The notes under the pieces were generated by a model. That model did no database searches. It saw only the letters and a program-made list of their open reading frames with translations, and was not told the DNA's origin. A DNA stretch of 64,000 nucleotides from Bimastos eiseni. Taxonomy: Eukaryota; Annelida; Clitellata; Crassiclitellata; Lumbricidae. The translations under genes were made by a program, and so were the position numbers. This document shows positions 51,301 to 63,300 of the stretch, in pieces; within the stretch, counting starts at the first letter, position 1; each line of letters starts with the position of its first letter. The DNA is taken from NCBI GenBank assembly GCA_959347315.1, contig OY365819.1, forward strand, positions 22,276,589-22,340,588. Reading direction: 5' to 3'.

Positions 51301-54300
51301 TAAATATATTGTTATAGCCTAGAGTGCGATATGAGATATTGCTATAAACTCTGCATTGACTATGGATAGTTCTTGGAGTTCTCCATGGCTGTGCATGTGG
51401 CAGGTTAACTATGCTTTGCCTAAGAATGGTACTCGCTGCCAGATTTGCAGCTACTATTCGGTTCGTACCCGGATCCGGCAAATAGTGCATCCAAATACTC
51501 AGATTCGGTACTCAGTGGAAATTGTCTACTCGGTTATGCCCTAATGCTCTTCAAGTTTTATTTTACCAGACTGATCAGTGTGTGACAGAGCAATATGGAG
51601 CTAAGTATCATCTGCATACTGTTTTTGGCTAATCTTGAAAGGAGTAACTGGTGGTCTACAGTGTTGAAGGTCGCATTGAGGTCAAAGCATACTGAGGGGC
51701 AGGCTTTACTAGGAGATGTTATACAATGTAAAGGAAAAAGCAGTTTAAGTGAAGTGGCCTTTGTGGTATGCTGACTGATGAGGACTGAAGCTGAGGCATC
51801 AAGGAGGTAGTGATGTGTTCCTTCATATGCGTATGAAAGAGACGTTATAGCCAAACCTTCTTTAGAGTGTTATTGAGGTCTGAAGTTATAGAGGTGGATG
51901 ATGTCAAGGTCGGGCTTTTTCTAAGTAAAGAAAGTTTATGGCGATTGGTTTCGTGTTTAGTTTTTTCAACTGGACTTCGCCAGAGGGTGGGCCAGGGTTG
52001 CTTTCAATGTTAACCAAAAGTAGCAGTGGAACTATGCAACAATTATGCATGAGAAAGAATTGCTGCACCGGAGATGAAAATGCCGGCTCATACGTGACCA
52101 TGACAAGGTCCCTGTGATGTGATGCAATGCTGGGTTTATTCATGCAAGGAATGGTTGCATGAAATGACTTTCAGACATCTGCAGACACTGTTCATTCATA
52201 ACAGGATAAGATGAGAAGAGATGACATTGATCGACTGATGACAGTTGTAGGTTGAGAAAAGTTATTATATTAAGATGTCAACCCACAGTTACATTCTCAC
52301 TAGGGTGGAGTGAAAGTAGAGGTCAACATTTTTTTTATACAATTTATTAATCTAATACCTCCCGAAACTTGCCTTTAGTGTTTCTTATTACAACTGTTTA
52401 TTTTCATCGATATTGTATAACATCTTCTGCCCTCTACCATACAATTTGTTTAGCTCCAGCATAAAACGTGACTTCTCCACTTTTCCATTATCCACTCTCC
52501 AGCCTATAGTGCATTATACAAATAAAAACTAATCATTCTGGTCTTTTTAAATCAGCTAGCAATTCTTACAAAGAAAATAACACAGCTAGTTTAGCAAAAA
52601 TAAACTTTTTGGTCCTGTTGTACGTCCTTCGAGGTAGACCTATTCGAATAAGTGTCGTAAAATTAGTTCGTTAGCATGAAGCAGACATACAAACCATTGT
52701 AAAGGACGTTTAAGGTGCTGCTCCATAAGCCTTATGACACCGTGCTTATTCCCAGTGTTTCCTGCAGTACCATCACATCCGACTTCCAACAGATTCTCAG
52801 TGTCGATACTGTTTTGTTCAGGGATTGCTACTTTCAGACTGGCGGCACTGCCATCCTGGGGTGTCACAGGGCCGAGATACCTGGAGCCAGGCTCTTAGAC
52901 CAATGATAAATGTTTCTCCACAACTACCCTGTGATGAAAGCTGCCTTCAACTTTTTTTAATTAGTTTTTTAATTAGGAATTCTTTGTTTAGGGATGATTT
53001 TTTGAGGAGTGGTTTAACAATTGAGCAGGGGTGGACTGGGTTTTTATTAATGTCTTATCTTTTCGTTCATCGAAATATATGGCCTCTATCTTTGTGGTGG
53101 CATTTGCTCTTGTGATCAGAAAACAGAGCGGTATTTCTGTCGTTCTCTTCTGATCTTGCTTCGATCAATGACCTCGCTACAAACATCAGTGGTTACTATA
53201 ATATATATATGCTGTAATCTTCAAAATTGCACATGCAATTTTTGCAGCAGTTTTGTCGGATGCAGCATGCCACTCAGATGCCCTCGCTGTATTCTGCAGC
53301 CGATGTCTTTGTTGTTTACGGTGTCTAGATACTGTCAAAGTCGTTGATGAAGTATCTTGGCAGGAAGTACTGCCAATGACCTTGTTTCATATCTGACCTT
53401 CACTTTGTTCATGTTCATCCTCTGTTGTGCTACTTTGTACAAACTCGACATTAGAACCTCTAAAATGGTGATTCATAATTCTGTCTCGTTCCATTCATTT
53501 TCTTTTTTCTGGTATTGTCAACATTCTTGTCATTTCACTATCTTACGCTCAGGTCGTTGATCGTACAGAAACTTCTGTTCTGCATTTGAAACTTTGGATG
53601 ATTTTTCACACGGACACGACAAGAAGTATCGACACTTGCATGCTGCTTTGTCAGAAAAATCATTTGCTCTCTCTCTCTCTGAAGTCATTTACTTTCTTCT
53701 CATACTGCTGGTTTCTTTTGAAACAGGATATCTCACAAGCTTTAGATAATTGTCGTGATGATTTCTTATTAGTTGTACCATTCGAGTTTCGCTTACTGTG
53801 GGAATTGATGCTCTTGTCCAGATTTTCTTCGTCTTCTTTGATTAGAGAGCAGATATTTCTTAAAAACTAGGTTCTTTTTTAGGATCAGTTTTCAAATAAA
53901 CTCTGATATATTGATAGTTCATCAGAATGTCTTCAGCAGAAGGCAGCATGTTGAGATTCATTCTATGAACTTTGCCGAAAATCGGACAAGATGAAGGTAT
54001 TCGGTGTTTATGCAGATGCTCGGCCATTTCTGTCACAGTTAACTACTAGAAGTTGTAATGTGCAGTGTCCAAAAGTGTACACTGTGTACTTTGTACAATT
54101 CAGCACACGTCATATTAACCAAGATGACTAAACATTAAGTCAACACAACTACTTTAAAAATTAATCGCAGCATGAGGAGTCCATGGAGCATTCTTGGCCT
54201 CAGAGACGCCATGGTGAAAACTTTAAGTTCCGGTAGAGGGCAGAAGATGCTGACCAAAGTTTGTATAATTTTACACAGTATATCTAGGACCAAATGCAAG

Positions 54301-57300
54301 TTTTGGCAGATATTACATCTCTTAACCCATTACAGCATGACTTTTCAAAATTGTGCCAAATTTGGAAATTCAGCCCCTCATGGTATTTGTACAAGATATC
54401 TAAAACGTTTTTGCAAAAAAATGAATGTTTTGTCATTTCTGCATGTTTTAAAACGCGTCCCATATATGGGACGCTATGCACGAATGGGTACATGAAATCA
54501 TATATGGGCCAGTCACTCAGAAACGTTTATGATAACTGCATAAGCAGTATAATATTGAATAGAGGATGCAGATGAACTGTAACTGTTAATACTGGATAAG
54601 TTAATGTATCATGTCATGACGTTCTTGATGCGCAATGCTACTTTGAGTGAAAGTCAGCGAAACAGCGATCGTGAACAGCAACGGTACATTTCTCGCAAAC
54701 CGTCTTTGCCTTCATACCGCAGTGGGCACATCTGCGCTGAGTGGCGATTCGTTGGATGAAATTATTATGTCCATCAAATCTAGCCTCAGCTGGTACTCGT
54801 TCATCCAGAGCGCGACTTCGTCCCACCGGGCGACCAATGGTTGACCGCGACTTGTACTTTGTCACATATGCATGTACGACTGATCTTCGGAACTGCAGAA
54901 GTGACATTGGTTGTGCATCAGAGGCAGGAGTTTGCCGGTAAATCAGCCATGAATTCTGCACTGCCACGTCCACTTGGTAAGCAAATAACTGCCACCACCA
55001 TTTCTTGCATCTGATGCCGATCCGGTATTGCTGTATGTTCTCATGCATGCGATCAGTCCCGCCCATTCCGTAGTTGTACTTGGCAATCAGACATGGCTGT
55101 TCTACTGATATTTCACATTTCTCGCAACTGACCAACGCTTAACATGTGCGATTGGTTCAACACCAAAAGTGTTGGATGCAATGGCTACAACGCTATTGTC
55201 CTGCCATCTGACTACAACAGTTCCGGAAGTCACATCCGTGCGGAAGTCGTGCGAACCCCGATCATCCTTCTTCATTAGAGCAGCATCTTTCAATGGGCAC
55301 TTCTCAATTCGGTTTGAGCGCACGGTTCCAACTGTTGCAATGTTGTCACGTCTCAATTGGTCCAGTAATTTCAGCGACGTGAACTAGTTGTCGATGTACA
55401 GGCAGTAGTTCAGCTTCGGCAATTTGTTGAGTAAATAACGGACAACAGAACCGCCAAGCCCCAACTGAGGATCCAGATACGGACCTTTACCCTGGTATGG
55501 ATCACACTGTACAAGGTACCCGAGACGTGTGTTGAGGCACCAAACTTTGTACCCAAACCGTATAGGTTTTCCACGTATGAACTGTTTGGCCGAATGTCTC
55601 CCATAATAAGGAATCATTGATTCATCAACAACGACATGCTGCTCAACAGGAAAGTACTGGAGGAAGCAGTGTCATCATGTCATACAATGGCCGGACCTTT
55701 GCCAGTTTGTCACCAGCAGGCAGAGACAGATTGTCTGCAAAGTGCAGATAGCGAAGTATCTCTTCAAATCAGTTCAAAGACATGATTGACGACACAGCTG
55801 CATTTGATACATCGTCTGCCTGCTCCCAGAACATGTGTCGCGAAGGAAGTGGTGCATACCCGGTTATCAGTAATATTGCCAGTACACCCCGCACTTCAGC
55901 TGATGTTACCTCGAAGTTTGCCTTGCCCTTCTAAGCAGCATACACTTTCGACATGTTGACAGTATGTTCAATTACTTCGTCATCCCAAAAGCAGTCGAAA
56001 ATGTAGCATGGATTTCCGTAGAAATCTGTCGTAGTACTATTCCATTCTGGCTGCACAGATGTGACATCCTTTCTTGCCCATTTTCTTTGCACTGGAGGAG
56101 AAGATACAGAACAAGCTGCTGCATCTTCTGTGTCTTCTGCAATATTGTTGTCAAATGTGTCTTGTGTTTCTGGATGTATTTTTGACTTTTTGTTCGGTCG
56201 GACAGCTTGAACAGAGTTCGGAGGTCGACTGGCAGATGCTTCAGTTTTGCGCTGCACTTTTAGTTGACGTTTACTGCATCGCTTGCGAGCAGTGTCACTA
56301 ACTGCACTTACTGAGCAGTCAGCTTCCTTGCTAGCACCTTCTTCATATCAAATTTCTTGATCGCCATCACCTCGATGAACAACTATGCATGCCTCAGCCT
56401 GCAAAACGCTGCGCTGTAAATTATCAACTATTCCGCCTCCATCTTCCGCACAGCTATCTTGATCACTGTTGTCACTGTCAGTAAATGTAATCAACGTAGA
56501 TCAATGTAAATGTCAGCACTCATAAAATCTTCATCATTCTCAAGCATAGACACAACCTCGTGAACGGTATATCTATAAACATGCAACAACAGAACAACAA
56601 AGGTTCATGTACCCTTCCCTGCATAGCGTCCCATATAAGGGATGTCAAGAACACGGGCCAGTGTCAGTAAATACAAACAGCAGAAATTGAAATCATACAA
56701 TATATATGCGGAAAACATCTGTAAGAAAGCGAATGTAGAAATTAAAAAAATAAAGAAAAAATGTTCATACCTCTTTGGACGCGGCATAATAGAAGTTAAT
56801 TATCGGAAAAATATTTGCAGTTGACATCAACAAAACACATCACCTTTATCAACTTCCGGTCTACTGGACAAGTCCTTTGTGTAGGGGTGTTTAATAAGAG
56901 TTACGCGATATAACACAAGTAACGAAATATCAACAGTTAGCATTCTGTTAGGCTCTTTATTAGAGAGTCCCATATATGGGATGCTATGCGTTAATGGGTT
57001 AATTATGAATTTAATTTTTTCACTCCACCCTAATTCTCAAATTTTGATCCCTGGCAGGGATTTGACCCACCGACCTCTCGATTGACTGCCCAGCATGTTG
57101 ACCACTGACCATTGAGTTTAACTTGTTTTTTTTAAATTTTCATAGATCATAGCTGTAATGTAATGGATCATAGCAGAAGTTGGCTCTACAGTCATTTCTC
57201 CTATAAATCTTTGTCGTCTCAGTCTTCATGGTGTTTGGTGTACAGGAGGCTAGCCATGATTGTGGCTTTTGGTATGGTTGTTTCTTTGATTTAAATCTTT

Positions 57301-60300
57301 CTTTTGTTGTTATTTGAAAAGAGAGGAAACAAACCAAGCGGATGATGAGAAGGAGTGGGAGGATGACATCCAGGAAGAGGTGCTGGAAATTCAAGAGGAG
57401 GTTGAAGCTGAGTTTCAGAAGCGCATGGACAACTACAAAAGCCAACTGAATCTTTGGAAGATGGAAAAACTAAGAAAGGTATTCAAGGTCATAGCATTTG
57501 CTGGTGGGATTTGTATAATTTGTTGTTTTTTTCTTCTTTTTGTTCTCATACTTTTTTATGGCGACTTATTCAAGCGGAAGAAAAGCATATAAATCAGCAA
57601 AATCTGACAGACGAAAGAAATCTATCGGTGATACACATGCGAATGAAGCGATACAAGCAAAATAAAACTCTCACAATACTCGCTGCGATATTGTAAAAAG
57701 TATCTGCGATATCAAGTATTGCAATACTTTATCGCGATATTGACAGCCCTGGTATTCTACTATTACTGGCACTTGGGTGCTTAATAATTACTGAACGCTA
57801 AATAAAGAGGCGTCAAGTCACGTAAGTAAGTCAGTTTAAGCTATTAGCTTTTCTTTTTAATTATAGTAAAAGTCATCAATCAGCACTTTTCCTTTTCAGG
57901 TTGTGCATGCAGATGAGGACGTGAGCGTAGTTTGTAATGATGACGATATGTTGCTAAGACCATACGAGACTTTTCAGACCATGTGCAGGTGCAGGAGGCT
58001 TGGAAGGAGACTAGGAAAGAAATTGTGCTTTAATGTTTTTACAAAAGTAACAAAAAGTTATTAGTATTTTATTGTGAGTAATTCTCATTTTTAAACTGTG
58101 TAGGTTTTCTGTCATATCCATAAATAGTGGTTCTTTGTATAATTTATAAAAATTGCATCTTTATGTGATGTGTTGTGGCAGAAAGAAGCAAAGAAACGTC
58201 AGTCACAGAGAGAGAATCTTCAGGAGAGGACGGACACATTTGAAGATTCTGAGGTAACTTTCTCTTTCAGTTGTATTGTATTTTAATTTATTTACAGGAT
58301 ATTTATGTCATGATGTACCAATTTAAACTTTAGTTGAAAATATTATCACCTTAGAGTATTTAGTACCGTATATACTCGACTATAAGTCGAGAAATTTAAG
58401 ACTATTTCAGGGCGGCAAAATAGGTCTTTCGACTTATACCCGAGAGGCAAAATAATGGGAGATTTTCGGACCGAATATTCAACATTCAACAGCAGATATT
58501 AAACTGTATATCTTGATTTATGACAGCCGCATGCATTAATATGGATCTGCTCATGGTAAAATATGTATTTCGTGAAGAAATCCGCCGAACTTCTCCGCCG
58601 AAAGACAGCAGATGTCAGCCTATACTTCTAGATTTATCACTCGATTTTTTTATTTTATGGGTTCGACTTATATTCGAGCCGTCAATTTTGGACGTTATGT
58701 TTTTCCAAAAATTGCACTTTGACTTATACTTGAATCGACTTGTAGTAGAGTATATACGGTAAATATTCGTGAACATCATGTAAATTATTTAGTCATTTGG
58801 TAGTTCCTATTGTCCTTTTTAGGAAGTCCAAATGGACTTCCTAAAAGTTGGTATAAGTTATAAGTTGTTGGTATAAGTTGTAGTTGATATAATTTTGGTT
58901 GAATTGACAGCACATGTACTGATATTGGTACTGATATTCTTCTGTGTTGTACTGGTTTTGTATTGGTACTGGTGCCAGTATTGTACTGGTATTGCTTAAT
59001 TTTCTATGGTTATTTAGGACGACCAGGGCAGATGTTCTGTCTGGTGCCATCCCTCCAAGGGGTGAGGACTGCACCCTTGGAGGGGAAATTGCAGCAGAAA
59101 ATACTTGTGCTGCAGGTGCTTTGTTGGACTTGCAGGGAATGTATATTTGTTCTTTTAGGAGCAGAGACGAGAGGATGAATCGATTCTGAATGATCCGAGT
59201 CTTGAGAAACCCGAGAAGCCACTGCATGGTACAAGTGCAGAGGCCAGGCAGAGAATTGAGGCCAAGTATGATGAGATCCGGAGAAAACCAGGTCACTCTC
59301 ATGCTCTGGCCAATTCAGTTAGATATTTGAACATTGTAGAGTTAGTTATATCACTCAATTTATATATTTATCTGAACTAGATGGTTATGTGAACAGACAT
59401 TTGTTTGAGTTTTCATTTGTTATATGGGCATTTCTTAGCATTAGTTAATTATGTATCATCATGATTTGCTGTTAATCAAAGTCAGAAATGATTAATATGA
59501 AGTTATGACCAATTCATAGAACCAAATTATACTGAAGTAAGGGTTGTCTGAGACAAATCAAGCAAGACATTTAATTCTCTGGCATCAATTAAAACTCTTT
59601 GTTTGTTATATTGAATTAGTCTGAGATGAGTGATATGTGAACGTTTCTGTCCAATTTCTAAAATATTTCTGGCTAAATTAGGGATGTGTAAACAATGTCA
59701 TTTGGCCTTCTATGGGACTTTTTCCATAATTACAAATCAAGTGAACTAGGAGATATGTCAACTTTATGTTGCACTGCTAATAAAGACTTGATTAAGAAAC
59801 TAATGGCTGAAGTAGTGTCATGAAACGTCGTATGATGAACATTCCACTTAATGAACCGTCCTGTGATGTTCGTAAAGAAGTCTTTGATAAACATTCATAA
59901 CAAATATTCGCTTGCAATTTTGCATGTTAGTATTATTCAAACGTTGTTTTCCATTTCTTTGAAAATTTAATTGCTAAAAAGTAGTGAAGTCATAATTCAT
60001 TAATTATTTGTGAGGAAATGTCCTATGATGTCCACTTGATGAACCATCCATGATGAATCGTCCGGTGATAAAACGTCTGCATTGCATTCAGCCGAGTCCA
60101 GCTGACTCTTCTTGATCAACCGTCCGGACAATAAATATTCCATTCAATCAACAGATACTCTCGTTTTTGCCGCCGTGTCTCGCACCAAAGCAGTGTTGGG
60201 TTCTTGGACGTTATTGTTGGCTGGTCTAAAACTATGGAATTAACTGCTCTGTTTTATGTGTTCTGTTCGTAAGCAGAAAGAAAACAACAATTAACAACTT

Positions 60301-63300
60301 CAAACCAACTTCCCTATTGATCATGGTTGAAAATAGTAATTCCCACCCAATCTTAAGAACTTTGATAGTTCATTCATTCATTCTGAGCATTTAGTTTGGT
60401 TCTGAATGACATTTAAGATGGTTTACATTTTGTTTCAGGTGAACCAAGATTGTACCTTGATCTCACAAACTGCTCTCCAATTACAAACACACAGCAATGT
60501 CCCAGGTTGGTATTTTCTATTTTTTTAAATTTTCTTTTAACGCTTTTAATTTAAAAAATGCATAATTTTCTGTTACCATATGTTCAGAACTGTAATTAGT
60601 TGTTTACATGAACTTTGATTTATTCAACTCATAAAAAGAAGCTACTTGTATATACAATTTAAACAGATTTAAAGCATCCATATTTCCCTGATTTCAATGT
60701 GCTCTTCACTTTGAGATGCATGTATGCAAAGGCAGAAATTTTTTGTAGATGCATCATCAATTAAGTTTTGGAGCACAGTGATTGTATTTGACAAATTTGC
60801 ATATACGAAGGGCATTCAAAAAGTTTTTTTACCTGACCTTCTAGAAGTCGTGTAGACTTGAAATTTTAAACATTTATTTCTCTGGCATTTTCTCTCTCTA
60901 TGTAAGATCCAGCCAGAGTGACGCATTTCTCCCAACGATTCTTTGCCTTACTAATACCCTCTTTGTAGAACCCACTGGTTTTGCTCGAAAAGCACTCTGT
61001 CCTCATCCATTCACCAAGTATAATTCTTAGATGCACTGCTTCATGATAGAATTTCTTTAAAATAAAATTGCTGCACTTTTAAATTGAAGATTTGACAGAC
61101 TTATTGTTTAACCCTTTCACTGCAGATGACGACAATGTATTATCATCAAATTGCAATCCCTTATGCATAGGACGACACTGTGTATCATCACAACAATAGT
61201 TCAATTTCACGTGTTATAATAATGCTACACATATTGGAATACAAAATTATCGCGTACTGCAATGATAAAAAAGTAACTGAAAATAATATTTCATTTGGTA
61301 GATGGCGGAATTATCGTTTTTTTTAAACTGAAGTATCTTTCAGTGTGGATTTTTTTTAGTTATTATGAGTTCATTGTTTTCATATCATCGTTATTACGTC
61401 ATTGCTAGAAAAATGTGTTTTTAGCATGTCTTTTTTATTTCAGGTGTATAAAAACTAAATCAAATATAAATATAAATAAAAAATTCCTAAAAAATGTTTT
61501 TGACGCTAAAACATCTTGACGAAGCAAAAGGGTTAAAGCTCTTCTGTTTGCTATTTGGATGGCATCATTACATTGATATTGTATTTTTGTATTGTATTTA
61601 AGCATTTATAAAACACCTCTAGTAGGGTGAACCGTTCAGATGCGCTGCCAGTGCAAAAGACCCCACGAGAAGAAGTAGGTTTTGAGAAAAGCAAAAGAGG
61701 ACGAGAGACTGCCAGGTGGAATTTTAGAGTGAACAGATGGAGAAAGTGCATTCCACAGAGAAGGACCAATTGAAGCAAAAGATCGAGACTGAGCCATAGT
61801 TGTTCTAGTTCGGGGAACCAAGAGGCCAAGTCTATTGAACAAGCACTTTGCTTGGATGGAGAGAGGAAACTGACTGAAGCCGAAGTATTACGTCAACCTT
61901 GTATCTCGGAGCAAGACCCTGCTGAGCCTTGAAGATTAGAATGAGAATTTTAAATTGTATGCAAGCATGGAGAGGGAGCCTGTGAAGTTCATCAAACATA
62001 TAGTTATAATAATAAACATTCTTTGCATTCTGCACTATTTTCAATTTAAAAAAATAGCTATAGACCTATGTTAATAGTGATAATGAGTGATATTCACATT
62101 TTTTGCATTGTTTGACAGAAAAACTCCACATAGCATGTTTATTAATGCGTTTGATAATGCATTTACAGTTTTAATTATTTCTGGCAATCTTGTGCTTCTC
62201 AGTGGTGACAATTCATGCAAATAATCTGACTCTTAAATCTTGCATTGTTTACAATTTGTGGCGAAAGTCTGCATGTTTTTGTTTGTCTACAGAGAAGAAC
62301 AGCAAAGAAGAAATGATGTTGGCAAATATAAGATCTTCATCAAAATACTTTTCAATAACAAAGAAGTTTATAAAACTGCTGCCAAGTTAGTGGAAATTGT
62401 GAATATTTTCTAATAGTTATTATTGTCTTTGCTTTCTTCTAAAACATATTCTTGATTTCTTTGATGGTGTAATCCTCAGAGTCTTCTATCTGTGCCTGTA
62501 TAAGTTTAACAAAGAGCCAACAATTCACATGAAATGCTTTCATGTCCATTGTGCTGATCTCAAGTAGTTATTCAAATACAATTGCTTTAGAGATAAAACA
62601 AGTTGAGTAGTATTTTGTCATTCATCATCACGAAGTCTATCAAGAGAAAATGAGGTGAGGAGATTTATGAGCATCATCGTGAAATGGTTGGAAGGAAGTA
62701 TCAATCGTCAGGAGATGAATTATTTTCAGGAGATGATAATTATATTGTGGTATTGCTTATTGGTGTTGCAAGTATTAGAGACAGTAACAATCAGTAACTG
62801 AGTATTCCTTCTATTGCAAGACTCAGACAGTGGGTTCAGCAGTTGCTTTAAGTTACTTTAAATGTTACTAAATAGCTACTTTAGCATCCTGAAATGTCTG
62901 CCATCTGATGCACTCAATGCAGATGCATTTGTACATTCATTCAGATATGGAAAGATTTAGTTTTGGTTTCGTATGTCTATTCATTTATGGTTGGAAGGAA
63001 GGAGGATGGGTCTCAGTCTGTGTGTGTGTGTGGCGCTGCATGGAAGCAAAATGCGCAATTGCGTACCAAAATTTACCGAAATAAGTAAAAATCACACAAA
63101 TTTTTTGCCAAAATAAAGAATTAAAATATTTAACCAAATAATTTGTAAATAGAATGAAATTTTCAACTTCAGCAGATCATACTTACGGTGTATTGATGTT
63201 TTCAATATACGAGCGAAAAATCGTCATAATTTTTTTAAATGAACATGCATATTGCTGCTATTGCGTACCAGATTTTCAACGCCAGCATCACCACTATGTG

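Larger units (their letters stand above)
50650..52143 (-). mobile_element. CR1-like LINE fragment with 2A-like motif, interrupted by a hAT MITE
   Basis: Read leftward: [20 protein letters not shown] (51950-52035), then [20 protein letters not shown] (RT domain A, ~51670), QYADDT in the next frame (~51610), then after the [21 protein letters not shown] (~50830), the CR1 segment V-AW---NGL-LN. Internal deletions remove endonuclease and part of the palm. The NIESNPGP motif is at 51988-52011. Confidence 0.8.
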
